Shown here: in pieces, positions 43,948-61,448 of the stretch
How positions within the stretch are numbered: the stretch's first letter is position 1
Layout of the letters: the number at the start of each line of letters is the position of its first letter
DNA from: Brachionus plicatilis
Lineage: Eukaryota > Rotifera > Eurotatoria > Ploima > Brachionidae
DNA: 64,000 nt
Direction of reading: 5' to 3'
Assembly (NCBI GenBank): GCA_010279815.1
Contig: QEOQ01000180.1
Location: forward strand, 1,148,451 to 1,212,450
The notes under the pieces: model-generated
Databases searched by the model: none
Seen by the model: the letters and a program-made list of their open reading frames with translations, nothing else
Told to the model about the DNA's origin: nothing
Made by a program: the position numbers and the translations under genes

Positions 43948-46900
43948 TTTGTTGGAGTTATTTTTTTTAAATCTCTAATATTTTTTTATCAATTTCCAGT
44001 CTTAAACAAAATGTTATTTTTAAACAATTATTTATGGAATAAATAACTTTTTGAAAATTTAATGAGTTTTTACATCATTCAAATATCGGTTTAATAATTT
44101 AAATCCATTTTAATTTAAGGTAAATAAAATCATGAGGAAATTATTTTTAATTGGTGCCGAGACTGAAAAAACTTGACGACAAAGTGATATTAGGAAATAT
44201 TTAAAGCATTTAAAAAAATAAGAAAAACTTTAATTTTTCTAATGAATGGAGTTTATTCCGTAGCTAATTGTTGATTCCGCATCAAATTTTGCCAAAATAA
44301 AAATTATAAAAATATTGAATAATTATCATTTTTTTTGTTTGACTACATTGTAAAGAACAACTACAAGAATTGCTTGTGTTGAAACTTTTATATTTACATT
44401 TGGAGAAGAATATTTATTTTATGTGTTTCCCGAGAATATTATTTAATTAATAAAACGAGAAATGAATGAAAATTAAATTGCTTCTTTTATATTTATTAAG
44501 TCAAACGAAAAATTTTGAAACTTCATCGAGCTAGGCTGTCAAATTCGGAATAGTAAGCAATATATTAATTCAAAAAAGTTGTCATTTTGCTAAGCTGTTA
44601 ATTTATCATCTAATATCACGAGCTAAACCATGTTTCAGTAATTTGTGGGAGAACTAAACTCTCTATGAAACAATTTTTTATTTAGATGAAATTTTTAGAA
44701 TATTTTTTTATTTGTTTATAAGTACTGAAATAATACATGTTAATCGGTCTTTCATGTTATAGGCACCAGTCTGTTGATTAACCTTGAAAATTGAAAAAAA
44801 TTGAAATTGAAAAATTGAATTTTTTCTTAATATTTTAAAAGATATTTAAATAGAATTTATGAAAATGATGAAAAAAAAAATGATCTTCAACAAGAAAGAA
44901 CTTAAATTATAAATGAATCAATTTGATATATTTTTAACTTTTCTTGTCAAAACTTTAATTTTTGATGAATGGCACCAAATTCTTATTAAAGTTTTAAATC
45001 AATCAATTATTAGACTGTGATTTTACAAAGACAAAATTAAACTAAAGATTAGTTTACAACAAATGAATAACAAAATAATAACCCGATACTTTTTTTTATC
45101 AAAATTTAATCTAGATTAATTAATTTTTGGCACCAAGCGCCTCAGAGTAATTTGAACCATAAATTTCGTTTAATATTAAATAGAAAGAAATTTTATTTGA
45201 CAGAAATGCTCTCAAATTATTTAATGTTTTAAAAAAGCTCTCATCAATTAAGGAAAATACGGAAAAATAAGATAAAGAATTTGGTTCAATTAAAATCCCC
45301 CTCATGGACCTTGAAAAGCGTTTTTCTGTGCTCAAATTTAGCTAATTTAAAAAAAGCTTGATCATTTAAATACCTTGAATACAATTTTAAATTAATTTAA
45401 CTCTTTGTTGCATTAAATAAGCAATTGTAATTAAAAATTAGCTGAAATTAAATTTCCTAAAAATTTAAATTTTTTAGAATAATTCTTTAAAATTTAATTA
45501 AATCCGACATATGCATCAGTAATTTTTTTTTCATTGAAAAATTATTCCAAGTCACAATTTTACACATGTTGTAACAAATTTGCAGAACTTCCTTACATGC
45601 TATGCATTTTGATTGAATTGTCTTAATAATTGCAAAACTTCCTAATTGTAAATTAAATCATTTGCTTTTGTTAAACAAGCTTTTCTTCGTAATTTCAAAT
45701 TTATCATATCAAATTTTTCATTATTCTACTAACTGTTTTTTAGCACAACTATTTATTAAGTCTGATAACTAAATAACAAATCTTTTGGATTTAGTTGCTT
45801 GGTATCAAACAAGTAAATGAAAGTTTATTAAAAATTTAATTTCTTAAATCAACAACCGAACAATATTTTTAAAATATAGTTAAATTGCTTTAGGATTTTT
45901 ATTGTTTTATGTTAATTATTTTAAAAAAATCGATTTTAAGCTTAGCTTTTATATTTTTTACCGAATTTACCTTTAATTCTTAGATTTCCTTTTTATAAAC
46001 GTAAATTGAATAATTAAATTTATTTCAACATGTGATCGACCTGCTATCTTAAAAAATTAATCGTCTTTTTTGACTTTATAAATTAACTAAAAGCTTATTC
46101 CCTTTTTTTATCAACCCAAAATATTATGCTCAATTTTACCAGAATTACAATATCTTGAACAATTTCTTAAATTAATAAGAAAAACAAGGCATCTCTTTTC
46201 GCATAAGTGCTTTATCATTTTCAACAAGAAAAAAACTAACATATTTTTAGAATTTTTCTAAATATTTTTATTAGTTTCTTCAATAAGTTAATCCATTGAG
46301 AACTATTTTAAGACATAAAAAATACACGCTGTTTAAAATATTGTCATTTAATTTAATTTGAGTTTAATATTCTACTGTTTGCGTCAAAGCTCAAAATATG
46401 AACTCAAGTTTTGATATAAAAATTTCGAAATTTATCTCATTTTAAAAGATTAAAATCATTTCTATTAATTTTTTCTTGAAAAATTCAAAAATCGAATCGA
46501 GATTTTGAATCCCAAAATTATATTAATGAAAAAATGAATGTGCTATTGAATTTTGATGCTGTTAATTTAATTTCCGCTTTACTAGGATAGAAATAGGAAA
46601 ACTTAATTCTAGGATCTGTAAAAAAAATGTAACAATTGAATGTACTATATATTTACTTTGGAAAAAAATTAATGAAAAATTTTTTTCTTATCTTTCAATT
46701 CTTGAAAATACACAAAATTGTTAACTAAATAAAAAAGGCAAAAAAAATAATAATTTTAAATATTTTAATAGCAAGCAATCATCATTTATTTCTTGGTTTA
46801 GATTTCCTCTGTAAAAATTTTGGCCAAATTTCATTTTTCAAATTAAATTTCAATCCATTTTTAAAAATTACAATCTTTTTTGAAAAAGTGTTGAAATATT

Positions 46901-49900
46901 ACAAATAAATAAAGCACCGATTAAATTAATAATATAAATTCTTATCAAATTTTCTCAGACGTTTAATGTCAAAAAAACAAAATCTAGTTAATTCATTAAT
47001 AATCTACTGAAAAAAATCTTTAACATTGCATCTAATGGATCTTAATCATTTTAGGATACTTAAGAATGTATAAAAGATTAAAAGGTTTTACTACTCTGAA
47101 AAACTTAGATTTAAAATTTGGAAATTAACACGAGATAGTTGCAGTTTTATAAGAATCTTGGCCACATCATTTATTAAAATATTTTTCTATATGAAAAATC
47201 TTTGTTAGCTTTTAGATTTTCAAATTTCTTGCCTCTTTAACTTAAAGCAAAAATTTAAATTTAGCTAATTTTAAATCATGAAGAACATAAAAATATCAAA
47301 AAAAATCTTAATTTAAATTAATTTTAATAAATTAATTAACTAAAAGTAAAAATATATTAAAGAATAATGAAGTTTAGGAAATGAATAATTTTACCTATTC
47401 TTTGTCATGCAAAGTCCTTATCCGGAGACAAGGAACAAAAATTGTTAACTGATATTTTATTAAGTGAAACTAATTCATATTATTAAAATTTGGAAATACT
47501 TCTCTGGATTAAATTTATGCTATATATTTAACATACTTAAATTCAAAAATAGATTTTATTTTTGATTATCTGATAAAATTCGATCAAATTCGCTTATGTT
47601 GCAGTATTAAGAATTTTATTTAAATTATAAAACGAAATAGAATTCTCAAAAATTTGTTATCATTAAAAGCCGTAAAATAAAATTTTTTTGCTAATTCATC
47701 TTTAGAACATTTTAAATTAGATGCATTTAACTGTCCCATGTGAGAGAATAATAAAAAAATTGAAGTGCTTAATTGAAGAAATTAGAAAATATAACCTATT
47801 TATTTATCATAAATGTTTGATCTTGAACCATAAAATTTTGGTCTTTTTCTTTTGTTTTATTCTTTTAAAACTGCTTTACATGAGGATAAGGAAAACTAAA
47901 GTGACCTTCCAGAAGTGTTCACTATCATTTCCTTAGACAAAAATTAAATACAATAAAGATTAATTTTATAATTTTTAGATAAACAATATGGTTGTTCAGG
48001 GATGCGAACTTATATTTCAATTTTGTCTCTTTTTTTTTTTTTAAAAGAAGAAAAATCGGATCGTTTTTAAAAATTATGAAACAAACATTTTTCAATTAAA
48101 GTTAGATTTAAGTTTTAAATGAATTAACAAAATTTTCTTCATATCTAAATAAAAACAAATTTAAGGTTATTAAAGAACAATTAATCTCAAAAATTAACCT
48201 CTATTTATCCGATTGAGTTTTTACTCAATTTTTGTTTGGAGTTATTTTCAATCGATTAGTTAAACATTATGCTTCGCTCATCGAAGTAAAAATTCTGTTC
48301 TTCTTTATTTTTCAAATAAAAACTGCAAGTTAATTAACACAAACACGATATTAAATAATAAATGAAGTCAAAAATTGGGAAAAAAGCAAATTGTTCGTCT
48401 TCAAAAATCAGTTTAAGTTTAAATTTAATTTTACATCATATTTAAACTAGAATTATTTGCATTAATAATATCAGAGAGAAAACGAAGAAATATTCCTTTC
48501 CTAATAAGCTGAATTTAATCATGGACAAAAAATTTTAAAATAAATTTAACTTATTTGATTGATTTGATCAAATTCTTATTTTTCTAGTAAATATTTAAAA
48601 GAAAATTAATTTTGAGGCGAGTATTTTTTTTCATTTTAGCCAAATAAATGTTAATTAAAATTAAAAGCAATTTTAAGTAATTTTTTCAAAAACTTGTTTT
48701 TTGTTTTTTTTCGAATTATAATCATTTAATTTAATATCAAAAGAAAAATTATCATTTTTTTTTAAATTGTTTCTGATAATAGCCATAAAGACCGTTCAAT
48801 GCTTCCATAAAACAAATCAATAAAAGTCTAATTAAAAATATAGCTTTAGTAATTTCAGATCTTTGCTAAATAGTTCTATTTGCTCAATTTATTAATAATT
48901 TTTTTCTAAATCAACATCGAATTCGTATCCATGAATTCAAAACAATTAAAAATATTTATTTGATATAAATATTTATAATTATCTGAAAATTCATTGAATT
49001 TTTTATTTATTTTGTGTAAATCATTTATAGGAAATATTTAAAAAAAAAAAAAAAAAAGGTTTCGGAATCTCTCAAAGCTCATCTTAAATCATGACATTAT
49101 TAAAATTTATAAAAATTCATTGACTTTCATTATAGATTCAATTTTTAAAAATAACTTTTATTTATCTTTAAAGACCCTAATATATAACAATACCTTTATA
49201 TTTTTTTACTAAGTTTTTACTTTTTTTAAATGACCCTACCTTTTCTTTTTATTTTCTGATATCTTTTTGTAAGACAAATTGGTTGATTTCGATTTGAATT
49301 ATGTTTATTACGCATAAAAAAGTATTTTTTTAGATATATTTTTTTTAAATGTTTGTCTTAAATGAAACCTTTATCTTCAATTATAACTCTGCTCTAGAGG
49401 CCTTTAGTAAAAAATAAAACAAATTACTTCTAGATTTAAAAAAAATTATTTGCATATATGTTCTGCTTTTTTGCATTAAAATTCAAAATACCTCAATTTG
49501 CTTTAAATAATAAATTGATGAAATTAAAATTATAATTGAGCGAGAGAGATTAAAATTTTTATTTGCCAATTTTATCTAATTTACAATCCGTGAAATCAAA
49601 TTTTTCTTGAAGAAAAAAATTCTATAAATTAGATAATTAAATTCGCTATATTAAATAGCACATATTTTTTTTAATTGGCACGATATTATCGACGAAATTT
49701 TTTTTTGAAAATTTTAAAAAATTTTAGCAATCTTTGATATTATTATCTACGAATAGTCTTAGGGTATTTTTGGGAATCCCTCCTTCTTGCATGTGAATCA
49801 AGAATACTGTTTAAAATTAAAATGCATTAATTTTGAAAACTCTAAAAAAGTAGAAAAACATAGAAAAAAGAGCTATTTAACTCCCCAAGGAGGAAAACGC

Positions 49901-49922
49901 GTTACAAAAAATCATTTATAAG
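43948..49922. other. 6-kb AT-rich gene-poor region
   Basis: No gene found. Short frames (45120-45335 minus; 47721-47936 plus) have no recognisable motif and no supporting splice or neighbour signals. No tandem repeat or inverted repeat of note was seen by eye. The CAPSL promoter lies at the left end. Confidence 0.5.
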
Positions 49923-50175
49923 TGTTGACGGACCATATCCGTCTAATCCGTCATATCCGTAAAACTAATTGTCACTCATAATGTTCAAAGACTAACTTTG
50001 GATTTAATATTTTTATTTACTAAGAAAAACAAAACAACAAAATATAACATTACCAATTCATTTTATATTGAAACCAGTGACAATTTAAGTATAAAAATTA
50101 TACTATGATAATAAATTAAGGATCACTAAGAATATCCAATAGAGCCTATTTTAAACATATTTTCACACATTAACA
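49923..50175 (-). mobile_element. LTR of a retrotransposon (253 bp)
   Basis: Read on the minus strand the block begins TGTTAATGTGTG and ends GGTCCGTCAACA, giving TGTT...AACA ends. It is directly preceded by a purine-rich tract (CGACAGGGGGAAGTG), as expected for the polypurine tract upstream of a 3' LTR. An AATAAA-like word lies inside. The 5' LTR was not found in the window. Retained, inactive copy. Confidence 0.68.
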
Positions 50176-50455
50176 CACTTCCCCCTGTCGATTAGCAATG
50201 TCTTCATTTCTTTGCATCCCGTTTGTAAAATATCAGCAAACGGCTGAAATGCTGGGTGTTCTGATAAAAGATTTCTCATTTCATTTAACTTAGTTTTTAT
50301 ATCGGACTCAATTAATAATTATGTTGCTTTGTTTCTTAGATCCTTACTCTCGCCATTTTCGAAAAATAAATTTAGAGTTTGAAAATTCTCTAAACTATCC
50401 ATCCAGTCTAATTTTTCCAAAGGACAGTTAGTTTCAGGTTTTAGCCTTTAAAAAA
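50176..50455 (-). pseudogene. Internal remnant next to the LTR
   Basis: The minus strand reads LKPETNCPLEKLDWMDSLEN, FFENGESKDLRNKAT, a stop, then LNEMRNLLSEHPAFQPFADI and LQTGCKEMKTLLIDRGK up to the purine tract. The composition is protein-like and runs into the LTR. It is presumably the end of a retrotransposon reading frame, but gag or pol identity was not recognised. Stop codon and missing upstream part show it is dead. Confidence 0.5.
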
Positions 50456-50840
50456 ATTAAATTAAAAAAAGAGATTTTTTTTTTGAGTAAATACCAAAAA
50501 TCACTTATTTTAAAATTAATTATCAACCAAAATTTTGGATACGATTAAGCTGTTTTTTGTTCTTTTTTGGCATAATTAAGTATTTGAGTAAGCAAAAATG
50601 AAGGATGAAAAAAAATTTTATTAATTTTTTTCAAATTTTCAATTGTCATATTTTTTTTTGAAATTAAGACTTATACGAATACACATTTTGATTAACAATT
50701 TTGATTAACAAATTAACAACTTCAAAAAACTTTATTTTTTTCAATTTTTACAAAAAAAATGACTCATTTTGAACGCTTTTTTTAAGAGAAAAAGAATTAA
50801 AACCTACAAGTTGATACAAAATTTCTCTAGTTTCAGAATT
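50456..50840. other. AT-rich spacer
   Basis: Poly-T/poly-A rich. Nothing recognised. Confidence 0.5.
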
Positions 50841-50974
50841 CGCAAAAATTTTTCTCGATCCCCCCCCCTAAAAAATTGGATTTGTGGGGTTTTCACAAAT
50901 GCAGATTACGAATTTGAGTTCGAAAATCGAATCATAAGATAGCGTGGACGTTTTGCATTTCCTGAACCTTATTA
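50841..50974 (-). repeat. Dispersed element D, copy 3
   Basis: The reverse complement aligns with 23315-23441 at roughly four bases in five, across GGTTCAGGAAATGCAAAACG, CTATCTTATGATTCGATTTT, CGTAATCTGC...GTGAAAACC and a G-run. It includes a run of nine C on the plus strand (50861-50869). It also aligns with 16198-16300. Confidence 0.75.
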
Positions 50975-51357
50975 AAAAAAATTTTCAATTATTTTTAGTT
51001 TTAGATATTCAATAGACATCATATTCAATAAAAAAAATTAATAGGTATTTAAAGTTTTTTAAATTTTTTTATTTATTTTTTTTATTTTTTTTTTCGGAAG
51101 CTCTTAATTTCATTATTTAGTATTCAAGTTTGGACAACCAGTATAGTAATAAAATATACCAAAAATTTAATAAACTTACAAAAATTATAATAAATTACAT
51201 ATTCAAATATTTTGTACTAATTAAGATGTTCCTCTAAAAGAATTGTTCTGGATATTCCAGCTCAGCTATAATAGATAATTACGATGCCGACAGCATCAAG
51301 AAATGTAAAAGCTGTGACCTGCTATTAAAAAATAAAATTTACTTTTTTTATGGTATA
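50975..51357. other. Spacer
   Basis: AT-rich, with T-homopolymer runs. Nothing recognised. Confidence 0.5.
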
Positions 51358-51631
51358 CAGTGATCTCGCGTTTATGTCCCATCTTCCATTCTCAGAAAAT
51401 GTCGGGACGTATTCAAAAGGGAACACAAATAAAAAATAAGTTTAATTTACAAAAAATTTTATCTTAAATTCAAAATAAACTTTAGCTTATTAATTATACA
51501 TAACGAAATAAAAAAAATACAATAAAATAAACTTTAAAAATAATTTAATGAGGCAAATCTATCTCTAAATTTTTGGGGATTATAAACGAAAGGGGACATA
51601 ATCGTGTAGGGACACAAATGTAAGATGACTG
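51358..51631. mobile_element. Tc1/mariner-type MITE with TA target site
   Basis: The left end CAGTGATCTCGCGTTTATGT-CCC and the right end GGGACACAAATGTAAGATGACTG are inverse complements with about five mismatches in 23. TA flanks both ends and the CAGT start fits Tc1/mariner. The interior is AT-rich with AAAGGGGACATAATCG near the right end, another imperfect repeat of the terminal motif. No transposase. Confidence 0.8.
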
Positions 51632-52984
51632 TAATAATATAAAGGCTCGCAAGTTATAAATTTGGCAAATATAAATTTTATGAAAATTTTCAAATAAAAA
51701 ATCTTTTTTCATAAAATTAAATAAAGACGAAACACAATTTTAATGTTGCATTGAACTACTTTCAAATATTTTTTATTTAATTCTATAGGGCGGCGGTGAT
51801 GTTTGAGGCAAAAAATTAAAGCAAAGCAAAACACTATTTTTAATTAAAAAATAAAATGATAATTGTGAAAAATTAAAAAATTTTTAATATAATCAAAAAA
51901 AAGTTCTTTATTGATGTTCAAAAAAAGGTTAAAAGACTAAATATTTAAAACAGTTTCTACCAATATTTGATCTATCCTTCTAAATATAAAGATTTTTTAA
52001 ATTTTTAGCTTTTGTTTACGTTTAACAAATAGTAAAATGTAAGATGCTTATTTTTAAAAAATTTTTTAATAATTGAAATAAAACAGGTGTTCAATTTAAT
52101 AAAAAATATTTTGCAGTAGCAATTGCTAGAAAATTCGCCACCATGTCTTGAGGCCGACCACCAATACCACGATCCAATTTCAACAGTTTTTTTTGAAATT
52201 CAATAAGAAACAGAACAAAATGATGAAAAATTTTTTTTTTGTGATCAAAATTTTTTTTGTGAATGCGATAATTTGGAACATGCATTAACAGTTGCATTTA
52301 CTATCAGTCTGTCAAAGATATACAAAATTGCTGCAAAATACATTACGCAAGAATATTTTAAATTTTAACTACTGCTAAATTTGCAGAAAGAAGTTTTTAA
52401 ATATTTCATTATTTATGTTTTTTTGTGATGAATTTCACAAAATCCTTAAAATGTTAGCGCTGCATAAAACTATAAACAAAAGAAAGAGCAAAAATATCAC
52501 TGAGTATAGTTCTTTGAGCATAGTATTGTCATTTTAATCAGCCTTGTATTCTAAGGTAAATTTTTTAATTCATTTTATAATCTATTTCATTTAAAATTTT
52601 AGGATCAAGTGAATGCAATCGTTCTCCTATTCTAAAGCAATTGTGTAAATTTGTTGTTGAACAATCGATTAAAAAAATTATCAGCATACTTTTTAGCGTT
52701 GAAGATCTACTTAATATTTGTTAATTCTTAATTGTTGGTATTAGATCTTTTGGTTTTGAATGTTTCCGCAATAGTTTTTATGAATTTTGAAAAAGTTACC
52801 CACAAATATATAAACTTGTAGAATTCAATGCTTTACTTAATTTTTTTATCTGCAACTTAAGAAAAAATTTCTTAATGTATAACACTTGACTTTTACATGA
52901 AACTATGTCTCTTTATTTAATTTTATAATTTAAAATTAAATAAAAATCTTTTTTGATAAAAATTTTTGACGACGAACATTATAC
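51632..52984. other. Repeat-bearing AT-rich region
   Basis: AAAGCAAAGCAAAACACTAT then TTTTAATTAAAAAATAAA at 51817-51856 recurs at 53663-53700, so part of this region belongs to a dispersed repeat. A minus-strand frame (52297-52091) ends in KLDRGIGGRPQDMVANFLAI, ATAKYF, which looks protein-like but is unrecognised. No gene can be supported. Confidence 0.4.
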
Positions 52985-53600
52985 AGTCGTGTCGCATTTA
53001 TCCGAAAATTTTTGGAGTCAAGAATCTCGGTTCGGATTAAATTTTTCGGATAAAAAAAACTTCAATTTTACAAAGATAAGAAATATTTTATTGAATTATG
53101 AATAAATTACAAATTAAGTTAAATTTTAAAATATCTAACATAACAAGCATAAAATCTATATTTATAATAAATTTATGGATAAAAATCGAAAATTGTTTCT
53201 TGATTAGCTAAAATATTTTTGGATGGAGACTTGATTTAAATTATTTGCTTTTAAATAAATTTTATCATTAAGGTAATTAAACGCATCTAAAGCAGATTCA
53301 TTATTTTTTGACAATTCATTATATTTCTGAACAATTTTTAATGTATCTAAAACACTTCTATATATAAAATGCTTAGTAGCAGAATCGCAACTTAGCCAGT
53401 AATCTTTTTTAGCTATAATCTTGCTTACTGTTGATTTTGGAATACGTAAGTTAAACTCTCTAGAAAATTTATTTGCTATTTAATATTTTTTTATTTTTGG
53501 GTTATCGACATAAAATTGACAAATTTGTTTCTTTTGTTGAACTTGTAGTTCATTTTTTGATCTTTTTTTACTAATTTTATCTGGTTCGAATAAAAAAGAA
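52985..53600 (-). pseudogene. Degenerate pogo/Tigger-type transposon fragment
   Basis: The left end TACAGTCGTGTCGCATTTAT then CCGAAAATT resembles pogo/Tigger terminal repeats (TA CAGTCG...). On the minus strand about 53560-53200 reads KRSKNELQVQQKKQICQFYV, KFSREFNLRIPKSTVSKIIA then KKDYWLS, with an in-frame stop. This matches the CENP-B-type helix-turn-helix pattern (leucine-type helix, then PKSTVSxII) at the start of pogo-like transposases. The DDE catalytic part and the other terminal repeat were not found. Dead copy. Confidence 0.68.
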
Positions 53601-54068
53601 AAAAATTCTAATTGTACATTAAATTTTAGCAAATACTGGGAATACATTCGATCTATCAAAATTAAAGCAAAACATTATTTTTAATTAAAATATAAAAAAT
53701 TTTTTTATAATGAATTTAAATAAATTAAGCGTTTATCGGTATCTTGAGGCATGGACACTAGCCTGATGGTTAAACTTGAAATTTGGAAAAAAAACTTAAT
53801 TTATTCAGTGATAAAACAAAACCCTTCAGATATGGAACTTCTCTGAATCTCTAATCAAGCATCATTTCAGGGTTACTAAATTATTTAGGACCATGCAAAA
53901 TTTGAGGCAGAAAATAAAAAAGATGGACAAGACATTAAAGCGGTCAATAATTTTAAATCAATTTAAACAAAATAAAAATTTTGAAAATCTTAAAAATTCA
54001 TGATTCAGTAATAAATTTAAAATAATTTATACAAATTAAAAAATTTGACTAAAAAACTGAATTTTAAT
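53601..54068. other. Spacer
   Basis: Contains the second copy of the AAAGCAAAACA..TTTTAATTAAAA repeat (53663-53700). The rest is AT-rich 3' flank of the next gene. Confidence 0.45.
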
Positions 54069-54932
54069 TCACATTTTTTTGTAAACATTTCTTCTGTTGA
54101 TTTCGTTTGAATCAAAACTTGAGTTTTCGTTAGGAATACTTAGATTGGTTTTGGTTCGCGTTCTGATCCAATCATCCCTTAATGAGTCATTTAATTTCTT
54201 ATCACATCCATCTTTTGTGTCATTTTCAGTTTGAACAGTAGTCGAGTACCTATTCAGCCGTGAATGCTCAAATCTCGGTGTGATTACTCTTGACGAATTC
54301 AAGCTATTCGTGTTCCGCTTTATCTTCAAATTTTCATTTTCATTAAAAAGCATGTTTTGTTTATTGAACAGGATGTTGTCTTTTTGTCTTGGTTTTGGCA
54401 CAGGAGCCTGCTCTGGTTTGGACTTGTTTGTGTCAAAGTCAAAATAATCGATTGATTTTGTTAAGTTGTTTTCTAGATTATCACTGGAAAGCAATTGAGA
54501 CTGCTCATTCAGGGATCTCGGCTTCTTTAGAATTGATCTGGCTCCTAATCTTGGCGTGTCATGGTAAAATGACTCCCTTGAGCTAGGTCTGGCCATGAAT
54601 TCTTTATCTAAATAAGGATCTTCACTTATCTTGACAGACTCCTTGCTATGGGACTCTTTTGATGGAATATATTTGTTATATCGAATTATTTGGCGATCTC
54701 TTGAAGCTGATTTTAATCTTGACTGCTCAAAACCAAGTGCATCAGTAGACCGTCTAGATGAGGGTCGGTAGTTGCTCGCTTCATTTATTATCGTCAAATC
54801 TATTGATCTCCTGCTCGATCTTTCACTTCGTGGAGTATTTAATATTTGTTCGCGTACTTTTTCGCGATATGAATGCGTTCCACTGGTTAAATTTTTTTCA
54901 AATTTATTATCATTTAGTTCTGGAAATGGCAT
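54069..54932 (-). CDS. Ser/Arg-rich disordered protein, unrecognised
   Basis: A single open frame of 287 residues with balanced codon content, far longer than chance frames in this AT-rich DNA. The product is hydrophilic and low in hydrophobic residues: repeated S/R patches (SERSSRRSIDLT; RPSSRRSTD; SRLKSASRDRQ), RPSSRESFYHDTPRLGARS and a proline motif APVPKPRQK that could bind SH3 domains. RxxS sites suggest phosphorylation. There is no domain I can name, no signal peptide and no membrane segment. The ATG at 54932 is the first in frame and no upstream exon was evident. It may be a cytoskeletal or scaffold protein, but that is a guess. Confidence 0.7.
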   Translation of the reverse strand: MPFPELNDNKFEKNLTSGTHSYREKVREQILNTPRSERSSRRSIDLTIINEASNYRPSSRRSTDALGFEQSRLKSASRDRQIIRYNKYIPSKESHSKESVKISEDPYLDKEFMARPSSRESFYHDTPRLGARSILKKPRSLNEQSQLLSSDNLENNLTKSIDYFDFDTNKSKPEQAPVPKPRQKDNILFNKQNMLFNENENLKIKRNTNSLNSSRVITPRFEHSRLNRYSTTVQTENDTKDGCDKKLNDSLRDDWIRTRTKTNLSIPNENSSFDSNEINRRNVYKKM

Positions 54933-55089
54933 TTTACTTTTTTTTTTAGCTCATCTAAATATTACATTTTATTTTAAATAAAAATGTTAATAAATTTATC
55001 CAAAACATTTAAGTTTTTGATAAGATATTTTATTTTTGATAAATAATGAATGTTAAGGAGTTTAGTATTTTTTCTTGACTTTCTTCCGA

Positions 55090-55331
55090 ATCAGTTTTAA
55101 AATTCTAGCTCTAAGAAACAAAACATAACTTATCTTTATTTAGGAGAAAAATTTATGTGCAAACAAAGAGCTCTGAGCTATTTCGTCGATATGAAAAAAT
55201 ATTGAAAGTGCTCCAAGAAATACCTCAATGTGCATACGAAACTTTCTTAGAATAATTATTTCGAAGGGTTCATGAAATAAAGGAGCCAATTTTTTGATTG
55301 TCTTGCTAATATCAAACCTTCCTAAAGCCAT
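55090..55331 (-). CDS. Possible small gene or exon
   Basis: From ATG 55331 the minus strand reads MALGRFDISKTIKKLAPLFH then EPFEIIILRKFRMHIE, a plausible protein sequence. It may continue in the open frame to 55140 (63 residues), or a 46-base GT-AG intron may join it to LRALCLHINFSPK-stop, giving about 49 residues. The family is not recognised and no other exon was found. It could equally be chance. Confidence 0.25.
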
Positions 55332-56019
55332 AATTACCAGATATCAAAGAAAAATTTAATATTTATGCTATATACACTTGAAATTCTATGGCAAAATCAA
55401 GTCTTTTAAAAATTTAAATGAAAAAGGTAAAAGAATCGATTTTTAAATGGAAACATTAATTACAGTAACAGAGCAGTATTTTGTACCCATTAATAAACTG
55501 AGATATAAATTGATAAAAAGCTAATAAAATTGAAGCAGAATAATGTTTAAAAATAATTTTATTAAACAAAATTATTTAATTCTTTAAGCAGAAATCTAAG
55601 AAGCAAATAAGCATAAATAAAATTTTAATGATTTTTACTTGATTTAAAAAATCTAAAGTTAAAAGAAAAAATTTTAAAAACTTATAAAATGATAGTTACT
55701 TTGTGTTCTGGGACAGTTCATTAAAGAAAAATGAACTATTGAGCAAATAAATTAAAAATGGAAATGAAACCTTAAGAATATAAAAGATCTTGATAAAGTA
55801 TAAAAATGATCATAAAAAAATTTGGAGATTAAAAAGTATTATATACACTTGATTTAAAAGAAAAATTATATTTTATGAGAATAAGAATTAATTAGCATTA
55901 ATTAAAAAAACCTAAACTAAAAAAATTTTTTTAAGTTCTTTCAAAAATAAATAGAAAAAAAAATAAGTCAATAAATAAAACATTTATTAAAAAATAGATA
56001 CAAATTAAACAATCAAAAA
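55332..56019. other. AT-rich spacer downstream of the ABCC gene
   Basis: 3' flank of the complete ABCC gene. No feature recognised. Confidence 0.5.

Positions 56020-61448
<5,429 letters not shown>

Noticed and set aside
45120..45335. 71-codon minus-strand frame
   Set aside because: No recognisable motif or supporting signals; spacing consistent with chance.
47721..47936. 71-codon plus-strand frame
   Set aside because: Hydrophobic, low complexity and isolated.
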